64,000 nucleotides of DNA from Buxus sempervirens (Eukaryota; Streptophyta; Magnoliopsida; Buxales; Buxaceae): assembly GCA_947561395.2 (NCBI GenBank), contig OX387190.1:14440858-14504857 (forward strand). Direction: 5' to 3'. The notes below the pieces were generated by a model. The model had not been told where the DNA came from and made no database searches. It worked only from the letters and a program-made list of their open reading frames with translations. How positions within the stretch are numbered: the first letter of the stretch is position 1; the number at the start of each line of letters is the position of its first letter. Positions 30,101 to 38,500 of this stretch are shown here, piece by piece. The position numbers were made by a program, and so were the translations under genes.

Positions 30101-31703
30101 AGCAGCAAAACTCTTGTTCGATTGCACTAACAACATGGCAGAATACGAAGCATGTGTGTTAGGCTTGCGAGCTGCAATCGAAATGAATATTCAAGAGTTA
30201 AAAGTTTATGGTGATTCCTGTCTAATCATCTACCAAGTAATGGGAGATTGGCGGACTAAGGATCCAAAATTGGTGCCATATCAGGAACTGATTAAGGAAC
30301 TGGAAGGACAATTCACAATCGTGACATTTGATTATATGCCACGAGACAGGAATCAGTTTGCAGATGCCCTGGCAACACTAGCATCTATGGCAACCATCAC
30401 TGGCGACACTTGGGTACAACCATTGGAGATAGAAGTGCGGCATTCTCCTGTCTACTGTTTTAATGTTGAAAGGAGCAAACCAAAAGGGGAACCCTGGTAT
30501 ACAGACATAATGAGGTACCTGAGAAACAGGACTTTGCCAGAGAATGCCACAGCGTCTGAGAGGCGCACTATTCAGAAACTGGCTGGACAGTTCTTCCTCA
30601 GTGGAGACAAGCTATACAAGAAGTCCTATAATGATTCATTGCTGCTATGTGTAACAGAAGAAGAGGCACAACAGTTGGTTGATGAAATCCATGGGGGACA
30701 ATGTGGCGCACATATGAATGGGCACATGCTAGCCAGGAAAATATTGAGAATGGGTTATTACTGGTTGACTATGGAACATGATTGCCATATCCATGTAAGG
30801 AAGTGCCGATTATGCCAAGTTTATGCTGACAACATTCATGCACCGCCCAACACTTTGTACTCAATGACTTCTCCTTGGCCCTTCGCTATCTGGGGAATTG
30901 ATATGATTGGAGAGATCCATCCGAAGGCGTCAAATGGGCATCGATTCATCTTGGTCGCAATAGATTATTTTACCAAGTGGGTAGAGGCCGTGTCCTTTGC
31001 AGATGTCAAGGGGTCACATGTACTGAAATTCATCAGAAACAACATTGTCTGTCGCTATGGTGTGCCTGAGGCACTTATCACAGACAATGCCAAGAATTTG
31101 AATAACAAGGACATGGACAAGATGTGTGAAGATTTGAAGATCAGACATCTGAATTCTACAGCATATCGGCCCAAGATGAATGGAGCAGTAGAGGCTGCCA
31201 ACAAAAATCTGAAGAAGATATTGGAAAAGATGGTAGTCACCTACAGAGACTGGCATGAGAAGCTGCCCTATGCTTTGCATGCATATCGGACCTCAATCAG
31301 GGTCTCAACCGGAGCAACTCCTTTCTCTCTTGTATATGGAATGGAGGCAGTCCTTCCCGTGGAAGTGCAGATCCCTTCACTCAGAATCCTGAAGGAAGCA
31401 GAAGTTGATGACATTGAATGGGAAGAATCAAGGTTTGACCAGTTGCAGTTGCTTGATGAGAAAAGGATTAAGGCTTTGTGCCATGGACAACTCTATCAGC
31501 AAAGAATAGCACGAGCTTATAACAAGAAAATGATACCACGACACTTCAAGGTGGGAAACATTGTTATGAAGAAGATATTCCCCCACCAAGAAGACAATAG
31601 AGGGAAATTCAAGCCAAATTATGAAGGACCGTTCATAGTACACAAAAGTTCTGTCCAGAGGAGCACTAATCCTACAAGAGATGGACGGAACTATTTTTCC
31701 TGA
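24120..31703 (+). CDS. Gag-Pol polyprotein of element A (2527 aa, C-terminus frameshifted)
   Basis: Start MEQSREQT at 24120, conserved with B. Domains by residue: proline-rich 30-110; Gag core about 158-325; CX2HX5HX4C knuckle 436-450; aspartic protease with DNGS at 796-799; G-patch-like segment about 955-997 (GEGLGK at 966-971); acidic/proline linker; reverse transcriptase about 1515-1690 with YVDDM at 1670; first RNase H about 1812-1900, in which the usual first Asp is missing (YLSVTETAAG); archaeal-type RNase H with D1970, E2008, D2032, D2082; integrase zinc site H2198/H2202/C2229/C2232 and D2261, D2322, E2358 (D-x35-E). No chromodomain, no intron, no internal stop. Near 31641-31647 one extra A relative to B shifts the frame, so about 30 C-terminal residues are replaced by an unrelated tail ending at 31703. 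Confidence 0.97.
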   Translation: MEQSREQTPSGQDQAESSQAQTVTDLQQRIDSMGTIIQELMAELRELRMAPPAAPVTLQQPTVPPQMDAPPPYPAYPAPLVPPPPPQAVPLPQIIAPAQLGQEEEDWYRTQQAQFDEKMAATKSEVDALREELKSLRPSAVPMEATLDSLCFFSNVQLPPKFKCPDLHQFDGTGCPLNHLRSYSGDMCQYAKDEKIMIQFFQRSLTGAAYTWFLSLDKIKIKTWNDLVAAFIQQYRLNSQIVQTRAELQRLTKKNQESVREYAKRWKELATLVQPPLLEQEMTSLFIASLGQPFFSLLLGQSTSNFNDLILTADRIEDAVRAGKTDGSGQGPTQRRAATGQSNRNQGQEPRRQETQAVNYVQPTQPYHISQRPEGQGQPMRRTREEAEARMKRVFTPLPYAPAELLATLLKKGYLQIKPPNPRMVNSRNYNASERCEYHSGAPGHSTNRCWDLRHDIQDLIDSKKISVDPPAPAAPTPPTGTTTNPLPDHNKASGSGTVHQVISDQGNEVQFDPSLLIGRPGQIVRIYLQEEIVKQQVCVINGDDDEETFLGFPLVHFNFPEPEPFYPPPVPNSPPLNIFDMMNPFNEPVDYMLEPPTLNLHQLHLDPTYSAVPPPYQFLPMYHDSTVTSTEREVDRITRSGRYINPNPPPAPEGETSEERTRKEKGKDVAVELPQTHKKKGKAPEEEIEKLHYSAFTPEYDLVQQLNKTPAQISIMRLLLDSDKHKDVLMKILGDTHVPDDISPEQLETVMSIIATPEAISFSSTDLPPEGYNHTEPLFITVRCSDLMVRRVMIDNGSALNICPVRTFHSLQLNAELIKPSSNNVRGFDNAKKDSLGEVTLEIIIAERAFFITFELMDINASFNLLIGRPWLHQAGAVPSTLHRMIRFISGNQLITVHAENHREFEQGGVPVIDYELPTSLNFQAIEMVQINSIPTPLQSDLSCRRKRKSMFGAAECADWGLRVGEGLGKYKQGIKSAIQPCDKSVGFGLGFVPEPEDYARLFGRKAERKRARAEGRDPHWPICVQGQLYHHFANMEREAAQAIQNIVPQGWGAEFNDPVEQAEANYLQKLWDEPPLPQETVTEENSEALSGMMEELSALFSWQSVDTEKPAIPEEAFAYPPDNIEAPPTEDEEEEPAQYIYMMESQDSSGEPTPRQRSPPPPICIVHPSTRDGLGQMFQNMPQVLGLPTELAYHETYGNWAPDEHSSSRKDKSSGKSVTKALPKVEPPNQVTILVPGTVIRRGVWISVSSEDSSQNQPKKGAANDPICISSDSSISMIQTGKVNAVTAVIKDKHALQNWSSTPLATRKAELPQGVSSTSEIPPVDIAALFNKCVKSFDYFSASVNNSTNKQTQHRNLNINLDAHPKNSEHEIDNQAAKIKPKQKEQKEIQSVEYESNSNTYSSQTDDSKIIPNDSFELEDNDESWETPPEIQFALDRHEKGLQANIEETEPINIGEAAQPKILQVGKKLSQSQKTQITDFLKSYIDVFAWSYEDMPGLDMDLVVHRLPIKSEATPVKQKLRRMKPEWALKIKEEIAKQLKAGFLKVTDYPEWLANIVPVPKKDGRVRMCVDYRDLNKASPKDDFPLPHIDILVDNTATHSMFSFMDGFSGYNQIRMALEDMEKTSFITHWGTYCYKVMPFGLKNAGATYQRAMTLLFHDLIHKEMEVYVDDMITKSKEEENHLVNLGRVFNRLRECKLRLNPNKCVFGVTSGKILGFIVGKRGIEVDPVKVKAILEMPPPSTEKEVRGFLGRLQYISRFIAQMTPVCEPIFKLLKKDNPVVWNEDCQEAFDKIKAYLMSPPTLVPPVPGRPLIMYLSVTETAAGCVLGQHDDTGRKEQAIYYLSKKFTNYEVRYTLLEKTCGALVWAAQKLRHYLLSHTVFLISDADPLKYIFEKPISTGRIAKWQVILSQYDIVYTTRKAIKGQAVADHLAEHPVPDYQPLLTGLPDDEIMCAELVEKETGWQMFFDGAVNINGKGIGAVIISPEGVHHPIAAKLLFDCTNNMAEYEACVLGLRAAIEMNIQELKVYGDSCLIIYQVMGDWRTKDPKLVPYQELIKELEGQFTIVTFDYMPRDRNQFADALATLASMATITGDTWVQPLEIEVRHSPVYCFNVERSKPKGEPWYTDIMRYLRNRTLPENATASERRTIQKLAGQFFLSGDKLYKKSYNDSLLLCVTEEEAQQLVDEIHGGQCGAHMNGHMLARKILRMGYYWLTMEHDCHIHVRKCRLCQVYADNIHAPPNTLYSMTSPWPFAIWGIDMIGEIHPKASNGHRFILVAIDYFTKWVEAVSFADVKGSHVLKFIRNNIVCRYGVPEALITDNAKNLNNKDMDKMCEDLKIRHLNSTAYRPKMNGAVEAANKNLKKILEKMVVTYRDWHEKLPYALHAYRTSIRVSTGATPFSLVYGMEAVLPVEVQIPSLRILKEAEVDDIEWEESRFDQLQLLDEKRIKALCHGQLYQQRIARAYNKKMIPRHFKVGNIVMKKIFPHQEDNRGKFKPNYEGPFIVHKSSVQRSTNPTRDGRNYFS

Positions 31704-31935
31704 GCCAATAAATGCAGATGCAGTCAAACTGTATTATCCTTGAGATCATTCCAATTGGGAAATGAAAAGAGGCCATCTTTGACTCTCCCCCAAACCTGTA
31801 AATCCTTTCGAGTACCCTAAAAAGTTTCCCCTAGTTAGACACTTTTGAGCCTAACAATTTCTTTTTTTGAACCTAGTACAGGTGTTCCTTCACACCAAAA
31901 AGGGCATTCCTGGCCCCAAAAAAAAAAAAAAGAGA

Positions 31936-32051
31936 GCAATTGCGAAGAAAATCAAGAAAAAAAAGCAATTGCGAAGAAAATCAAGAAAAGAAAGCAATTG
32001 CGAAGAAAATCAAGAAAAAAGAGCAATTGCGAAGAAAATCAAGAAAAAGAA
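31936..32051 (+). repeat. 29 bp tandem repeat, four copies
   Basis: Starts at 31936, 31965, 31994 and 32023. Core gcaattgcgaagaaaatcaa followed by an A-rich tail. Confidence 0.95.
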
Positions 32052-32762
32052 GAAAAGAAAAATATGGGAAATATGAACCCCACACCAAAGAAATAAGCCA
32101 GGATGTAAGCCCCAACAATAAAGGGAGCACTGTACAGACCTATAAAATCACAGCCTTCTTGGGCCACTTATCTTTCTTTCAAAACCCCGACCTAGCCTAC
32201 ATTTCGTCCTACCTTAAAGACCTTTCGGATCCCAAAGAGAATGATCTTGAGCAAGACAGTCAAATCTGCGTTTTCGGGTAATGACGGAATTGGATTCTCC
32301 CTGAAAGGACCAGACATGGTGAAAACCCAAAAAGGGCACTATGTGCAAAAAGGGTCAGTCGTGGTAAAAAAAAAAAAAAAAAAGAGTGGGGAGTTGGTCA
32401 TGCCTTGATTAGAAAGGAAAATGCAGTAAAAACAGGAACAGGATGAACAATGCATTGAGTGGGGACAGCCAAAAGACCTGAAGGGCTCAGATTGGCAGAC
32501 TGTGTTTGAGTCAACGCTCCAAGGCCTATGATGACAAGACTAAAAATACCAAGCACTCTAATCTATGTCTAGTTTAAGGATTGACTTTTGTGATAATTGC
32601 AGGCACAAACACACACTGCCACATCTGTGTTTTTCCGTAATTATTCTGCTTAACTACTCTTGGAATTTCCCCACCTGTGTTGCTAACCCGTGAAGAAGGG
32701 TTCATTGCCTTAATCAATAGCCCCTTTTGATTGTGATGAATGAAAGGCTTAAACCTTGCATA

Positions 32763-33034
32763 TCCCTAGCAGATCGAGCACTGACATTTTTGCTCTTTGT
32801 ATAGGTCCAAAGAAGGAAGAAGAAAGATGCAAGATGAACTCGAGAAGGATACTTTGATCCTTCATTCCCCAACAGAGGCTTCTTCCCTTTCATCCCCAGC
32901 GGAGTTCGGAAGAAAGAAGATTGTTAAGATCTTTAGACCCTCCAACAAAACTTCAAAACCAAAGAGGGACATCACAATAATCCCCAGAGAGTCATCTAGA
33001 CAGATCATGCTCCCACCAGATCCCCCAGTGGAGT
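32763..33034 (+). repeat. Five PBS-complementary (tRNA 3'-end-like) motifs in the 3' UTR of A
   Basis: The PBS reverse complement starts TCCCCAGCAGAGT. Motifs: 32763 TCCCTAGCAGATC, 32866 TCCCCAACAGAGG, 32893 TCCCCAGCGGAGT (12 of 13), 32981 TCCCCAGAGAGTC (same with a 2 bp gap), 33022 CCCCCAGTGGAGT. They are irregularly spaced and in different contexts, so they are not one simple tandem repeat. Confidence 0.75.
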
Positions 33035-33281
33035 AACTCTTGAATGGAAAAGAAGCTCTAATGCCTCGACAAGAGAAAGAACCTGGCAAGAAGAAGCAAC
33101 AAGGAAGAGCAATAATGGGCCAATTCGCCCTTCTTGTAAATTTTGATTCTCACTTTTGTAAATAGCATAAGCTAGAGTAGGCGTGTGGTCTCCGAGATGA
33201 TGGACAGCAGCGCAGAAGCTTCCTCCCGTCCTCTCACCTTCACTCCCAGTCCCTAACCTTGGCCTGATAACCTATTTTTTC

Positions 33282-33327
<46 letters not shown>

Positions 33328-33649
33328 GAAGTCACTAAAAACTTTAAAGGAACAAACAAAAAGAAAAGAACATTGTTAAGTGCGCCTTGCATCAACGCCG
33401 AAACAGGCTGATGAGCTCAGATTTAACTCTATCCTTTTCAAAAACAGAAAACTAAGGAACACCCCTATTCAAACCCGAAAGAGGGTATAGGGATTCCAAA
33501 GTCAGGAAGTGATACCAGACATCTGACACTTCCCTTTCATTAAAAACAAATTCAGTGATTGAGCTCGTCGACCATGTCGACAGAAATGCAAGGTGCAAAA
33601 ATAAGGTTCTTTTTCTTCTTTGCCGTTCATCCCCTAAGGTGACTCCAGC

Positions 33650-33662
33650 AAAGAGGGGCAGC
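33650..33662 (+). promoter_or_regulatory. Polypurine tract of element A
   Basis: AAAGAGGGGCAGC directly before the 3' LTR. Nearly the same tract precedes the 3' LTR of B and, inverted, flanks LTR G. Confidence 0.85.
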
Positions 33663-36083
33663 TGTAGACACCTGATTTTTGCACCCCTAAAATGGCAAAA
33701 AATGAAAAGTCAAACTAAAAGTCAAACCCTGAGGGGGTCAAAAATTGACTTTTTGATTCAAGTGAATTTGGCCATCAAACTTCATATCATTGAAAAGAAT
33801 ATGTCGACACGATTCCAACGCAACTGAATTTGCTGGAATCGGAGTCCGGATGAGAAAGATATGAGCTAGTCAAACTTTTGGAGGGCGAAAAGTTGACTTT
33901 TTGCTCAACCCTAATTCAACTGCCAAACTTGATCCCAATGGATAGGTGGTTCCGAGCTGATTCCAACGACACTAAGTTTGTTGAAATCGGACACCAGATA
34001 AAGAAGTTATGAGCAGTTGAAGTTTCAGAAAAAACTGCCCATGTGGCAAAAAGGCAGCAAAAATGGACTAAACCAATAAAATAAATAAGATAAAAGTGTT
34101 TAATAATATTTTAATAAAGAGAATCTCGTTTTCTAATAAAATAATCGGAAAAATCGGATAAAAATCCTGCAATAAGCCAAATTGAATAAAGGTTTGAAAT
34201 CCACACATTTTTAAAACGTGCGGGACCGTATTTACATTACGGGCAGGGCATGCCCGTATTTTAAATACGGGCACGCTTCTAGAACGGAGACACGCGTCGC
34301 CGTACGGCGGAACACGCGTCCCGTACGGACGAATCTGCGATAATTGCAAATATTCGTTTTTCGCCCGTATTTGAATTACGGGCAAGGCACGCCCGTACTT
34401 GAAGTACGGGCAAGGCACGCCCGTAGTTCAAATACGGGCACGGGATTTTTGCCTATAAATAGAGAGGCCACCCCCCTTCATTGGGACAAGCCCTCTCCTC
34501 TGGCCTTCCCCCCTTCCCTCTTGGTGCTTCCCACGGCCAAGTTCTGCTCATGTTGCAACCACCCTACCCAAGCCATCATAATGCCCAAATTGCCCCTACC
34601 TCATCAAAACCATGCATAAACTCTTCTTTTTCACCCTTTGAATATCAAGAGCCTACCAAACCCCTTCCCTATTCATCCCAACAAACCTTGGAGGACGCGG
34701 AAGCGCTGCCTAAATCTCTAGAGAGTCACTCCATCACCAAATCAAAGAAGCAGTAGTGTGGTAATTTTTGTATTTACCTCTTTTTAATGAATCATTTCAT
34801 TTAAGTTTTCTTTCATCTTATCACAATGCTACTAACTTATTTGTTGTCTGTTTTGAGTATCATGAAATGATGATAATGAAGAGTGGATTATTACAATAAA
34901 AAAAAAGGGGGAAGAAAGTATCTAAAGGATACTTTAATCCATAAATTTAATGATCCACTCCATTCTTTAAAATGACATTGTGATGTGAGAACCTTTATGA
35001 CATACCCTCTCCTCTCTTGATGAGGAATGTGGATTGGTTGAACAAGAACAAAAAAAAAAAAGAAAGGAGCACAAGACTCAAGGAACATGAGAAGAAGAAA
35101 GAAGAAATGGCCTTTTAGGCCAAATGAAGGAAATGAAGTCCCTAGAAGAACCTGAAATCTTTTATGAAGTTACCAGAACGCTTGAAGAAGCCACGGAGAT
35201 GATCCCAGAAAGAATCGGCAGCAAAAGTGCAAAACAGGCGGCGTCCGTAAACTCAGGCCGGTCCAGCCTGGACCGTGTTTACTTCACGGGTAGAAGGGAC
35301 CGGAATCCATTCACGGGCAGGCTGGACCGTAGAGCAAACACGGGCAAAATGTAAAAATGAAGAAAAGTGTGATTTCTTGGTTCGGTTGGACCTGATCCGG
35401 TCTAAACCGGTTCGAACCGCTCCCTTAAACCATTTGGGCTATCTTAAGCCTATTTTGGACTTTGGGCCTAGATAGGCCCATTAAGACCCCTTTTGGCCCA
35501 CTTGTGGGGCCCATCTCAGACCGGCCCATACCAGGCCTGTTTTCAGTAAACAGGCCCAGGCCCTTTGACTCAGGCTAATGGGCCCATTCCAAGCCCACTA
35601 AGCCTAAACTAAAATTGTAAATACATAAAATTTAACAAAATAGCCAAATGGGTTACCCAATAACCCAACTGGGCCCAAGGCCCAACCATGGCAATCCACG
35701 GGTCTTCCAACGGGACCCGGGTCCGACCCACTTCACTTAAATAAAAAAGATAAAATCAAATAAAAAGGGACCCACACCTCCAACGGGCCCCGTCAGACCC
35801 AATAAGCAGCATGCTGGTCTAGGAAGGGTGAAATTGACTCAAAAACCAGGGAGACCCGAGGGACCCGTCAAACCGACGGGGCAGACCGGGGTGTCTTTAG
35901 GACTTCCCCGGATCGTAACCGAGGACTTAGCTAGAACTCTGAAAAGCCGCAGACCAGACTTAGACCCGATTAGGGCAAAACCGTGTCTGCCTGCACTCTC
36001 AGGCAGTGGCGACTCTGAAAATCCCGAGGCACGCGCCAAAGGCACGCCCGGTGTGCGATCTAGGCCAGGTTTAGGTGCGCACA
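33663..36083 (+). mobile_element. 3' LTR of element A (2421 bp)
   Basis: Copy of 17534-19954 at an offset of 16129, with the palindrome array at 34225-34439, TATA box 34454-34461 and PBS-like core 36007-36017. Three transitions relative to the 5' LTR. Confidence 0.95.
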
Positions 36084-36088
36084 CCCGC

Positions 36089-36936
36089 CACAAGCGGAAG
36101 TGGCGCCACCGCCGCGTCCAGTAAACCCCCCTCCCCTAGCACCACCACCACCACCACCGGCAGCGCCGTTTCACGTGGCACGACAGGATCAATTTCTGCC
36201 TATCCATCTAGGACAGGGTGATGAGGACTGGTACAGAGCCCAGGAGGTGCAGTTTGAGGAGAAGCTGACAGCAGTAAGGGAGGAGAACAGAACAGAGATG
36301 GCCGCCCTAAAGGAGCAGCTCAAACAGCTCCAACCCGGCACAGTGCAGAGTGAGGCTACCCTGGAAAGCCTTTGTTTCTTTTCGAACATTCAACTCCCGC
36401 CTAAGTTCAAATGCCCTGAGTTGCACCAGTTCAACGGCACCGGGTGCCCCTTGAACCATCTAAGGTCCCATTCTGGCGACATGTGCCAGTATGCCAAGGA
36501 AGAGCGGATCATGGTGCAGTTCTTCCAAAAGTCATTAACTGAGGCCGCTTACTCTTGGTTCTTGAGTCTGGACAAGGTCAAGATTAAGACATGGAATGAT
36601 TTGGCAACAGTCTTTATCCAACAGTACCGCCTAAATAGTCAGATTGTGTAGACTAGGGCAGAACTACAGAGGTTGACTAAGAAGAGCCATGAGTCAGTGA
36701 GAGAATATGCCAAACGCTGGAAGGAGTTGGCAACACTTGTACAGCCGCCACTGTTGGAACAAGAGATGACGTCTCTGTTTATTGCGTCATTGGGACAGCC
36801 GTTCTTCACTTTGCTGCTGGGGCAAAGTACATCGAATTTCAACGACCTAATCTTGACTGCGGATCGGATTGAAGATGTAGTAAGAGTTGGGAAAATAGAT
36901 GGCAGTGGGCAGAGTGCCGCACCAAAGAGGCCAGTG
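36089..36936 (+). pseudogene. gag core of element B, first part
   Basis: Continues gag after element A: a proline-rich linker, then LPPKFKCPELHQFNGTGC-type Gag core closely matching A residues 110-330. TAG at 36649-36651 replaces CAG. It is interrupted at 36937 by insertion J, and the frame continues at 38501 when one copy of GCCAGTG is ignored. Confidence 0.85.
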
Positions 36937-38493
36937 GTGACTGTCGTACATAACCAAAAATAAACCACTACTTAAAAATATGCATATAGTAAGGTGAGTA
37001 GGGATCGTTCCACCGAGAGTTTCTATGTCTTTTTATGCTTTAGAAAACAGAATTAAGAGGGGGGTTTTGTCACAATGAGATCAGAAAATAACAGATTACT
37101 AAAAAGACTTTAATAAATCAATCAAGAAAACAAACCTTGGTCTAAGTTAACATCCACCATCGGAATATCAAAGCTGATCATAGATGCTAGAATATATCAA
37201 TTCACACATTGAACATTCACCCTTGGAAATACTTTCCAAACTCTTTCAATTATAGTTAATCAGAAAACAAGCGATCTAATTAACCCTAACTACTAAACAA
37301 CCTCACACAAGCGGTAAAGATTTAATCCAGCAGTAGCTTTAGGGACTAGAAAGATTGATGAATCTAAACAATACAATCACAAGCGGCTGTATTTAATCTA
37401 GCAGAAAATTCTTCCTAAAGTCTAACAATTCCTGACGCAGCAAATCATTAAACCTCAGTTGCTTCACAGATTAGAGGGATCAAACAATTACGGATTTGAT
37501 ATCTAGCCTAGCAATAAATTGCAACGAATAATGAACTAGTAGGCCTCCTAGCAATTAGACGGGACAATCATGAGAATAAACATAGAAGAATATTCAATGC
37601 TCAAGTATAAAACTGAACAATTAAAACATTAAGATCTCACAGCTTTATTAATTCCGAGGTTTCAGCCTCCTTTGACCAAGAATAAAAGTTTAGCCACACA
37701 TGGCCATGGATCACAAAATAGAAGAAGAAAGGAAGAAGAGGAAGAGAAAGAGGACGTCCAGAACTCAGAAAAGCTCTCCAGCAAAAACTCCTCCTTCCTT
37801 CACATTTCACTCCTTTATAGAAATCACATAAACTTGCCCAAAATTCCCTTGAAAAGAAAATAGGAACTTTCCTTCCAAGACTCCTTGGAAGAGAGAACTT
37901 CCTTTCCTTGTATATCCACGACCTAGAAGTCCAAAAACGACCTAATCTTCTTAATTAGAAACCCCTTAAAGTCCTCCTAAAAACTAGAAGAAGATCCCCA
38001 ATAAAAAGGAAACAAATCCTCAAAGTTCGGAATTTTATAACAGGTTTTAATACTTGATCGTTCGAACGTTCATCGAACGCGGGTCGAACGTTCAGTTCAA
38101 AAATTTGTTTCCTCTTCTCTTGTTCGAACGTTCATCGAATGGCCAGCGAACGCTGCTCACAATTTCTCTATTTTTCACCAACGTTCGAACATCAATCGAA
38201 CTTTCTGCGAACCCTGCTCTCGGGTATCGCTGCAGATCACCAATGTTCGAACGTCAATCGAACGGCCAGCGAACTTTGATCATATCTTCTACAATTTGAC
38301 TCCGATTGTTACGCTGTTTGAATCGTGACTTCTATAATCACCAAGAGTATCTCAGTTTAGCTTCATTTTGCCCACATGCTGCCAATTGTAACCTAAATAA
38401 AAATATGAGCATAATCAGTATATTTAGGCACAAAAATAAATTCAAAAGATTAAACATTAGTAGAGAAAAATATAACAAATTAAGTTCTTATCA
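36937..38493 (-). mobile_element. Insertion J, 1557 bp, unclassified, TSD GCCAGTG
   Basis: Flanked by GCCAGTG (36930-36936 and 38494-38500) and exactly fills the gap in gag. The minus strand begins TGATAAGAACTTAATTTG and ends near gtacgacagtcac. I see no LTR pair, no clear terminal inverted repeat beyond TGA/TCA, and no coding domain. A repeated TTCGAACG-type word array lies at 38054-38275. Minus-strand orientation is suggested by TATA-like sequences after that array (about 38034 and 37815). Non-autonomous; family unknown to me. Confidence 0.75.
38054..38275. repeat. TTCGAACGTTC-ATCGAACG word array in insertion J
   Basis: Four blocks near 38058, 38122, 38181 and 38245, each with (g)ttcgaacgt(t)c followed after 3-4 bases by tcgaacg and then a gcgaac word. 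TTCGAA is itself palindromic. Confidence 0.75.
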
Positions 38494-38500
38494 GCCAGTG

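Larger units (their letters stand above)
31704..33649 (+). other. 3' untranslated region of element A
   Basis: About 1.9 kb, no gene. Contains a 29 bp repeat (31936-32051), A-runs at about 32370-32388 and 33283-33325 (43 A), and the PBS-complementary motifs at 32763-33034. Lysine-rich open frames over the 29 bp repeat are artefacts of the A-rich unit. Confidence 0.8.
17534..36083 (+). mobile_element. Element A: young Ogre-like Tat retrotransposon, 18550 bp, TSD CCCGC
   Basis: Complete element inside gag of B. It has two 2421 bp LTRs at a constant 16129 bp offset, PBS 19958, ORF1, gag-pol frame, polypurine tract 33650-33662, and CCCGC on both sides (17529-17533 and 36084-36088). By eye the LTRs differ at three sites (about 17735/33864, 18623/34752, 19751/35880), all transitions. 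It is the youngest full element in the window. Confidence 0.97.

Noticed and set aside
31845..32281. Lysine-rich frames after pol of A
   Set aside because: They follow the 29 bp A-rich repeat in three frames; low complexity, not shared with B.
33283..33325. 43-base A run as the tail of a retroposed mRNA or LINE
   Set aside because: It lies inside the 3' UTR of element A, with element sequence on both sides and no duplication.
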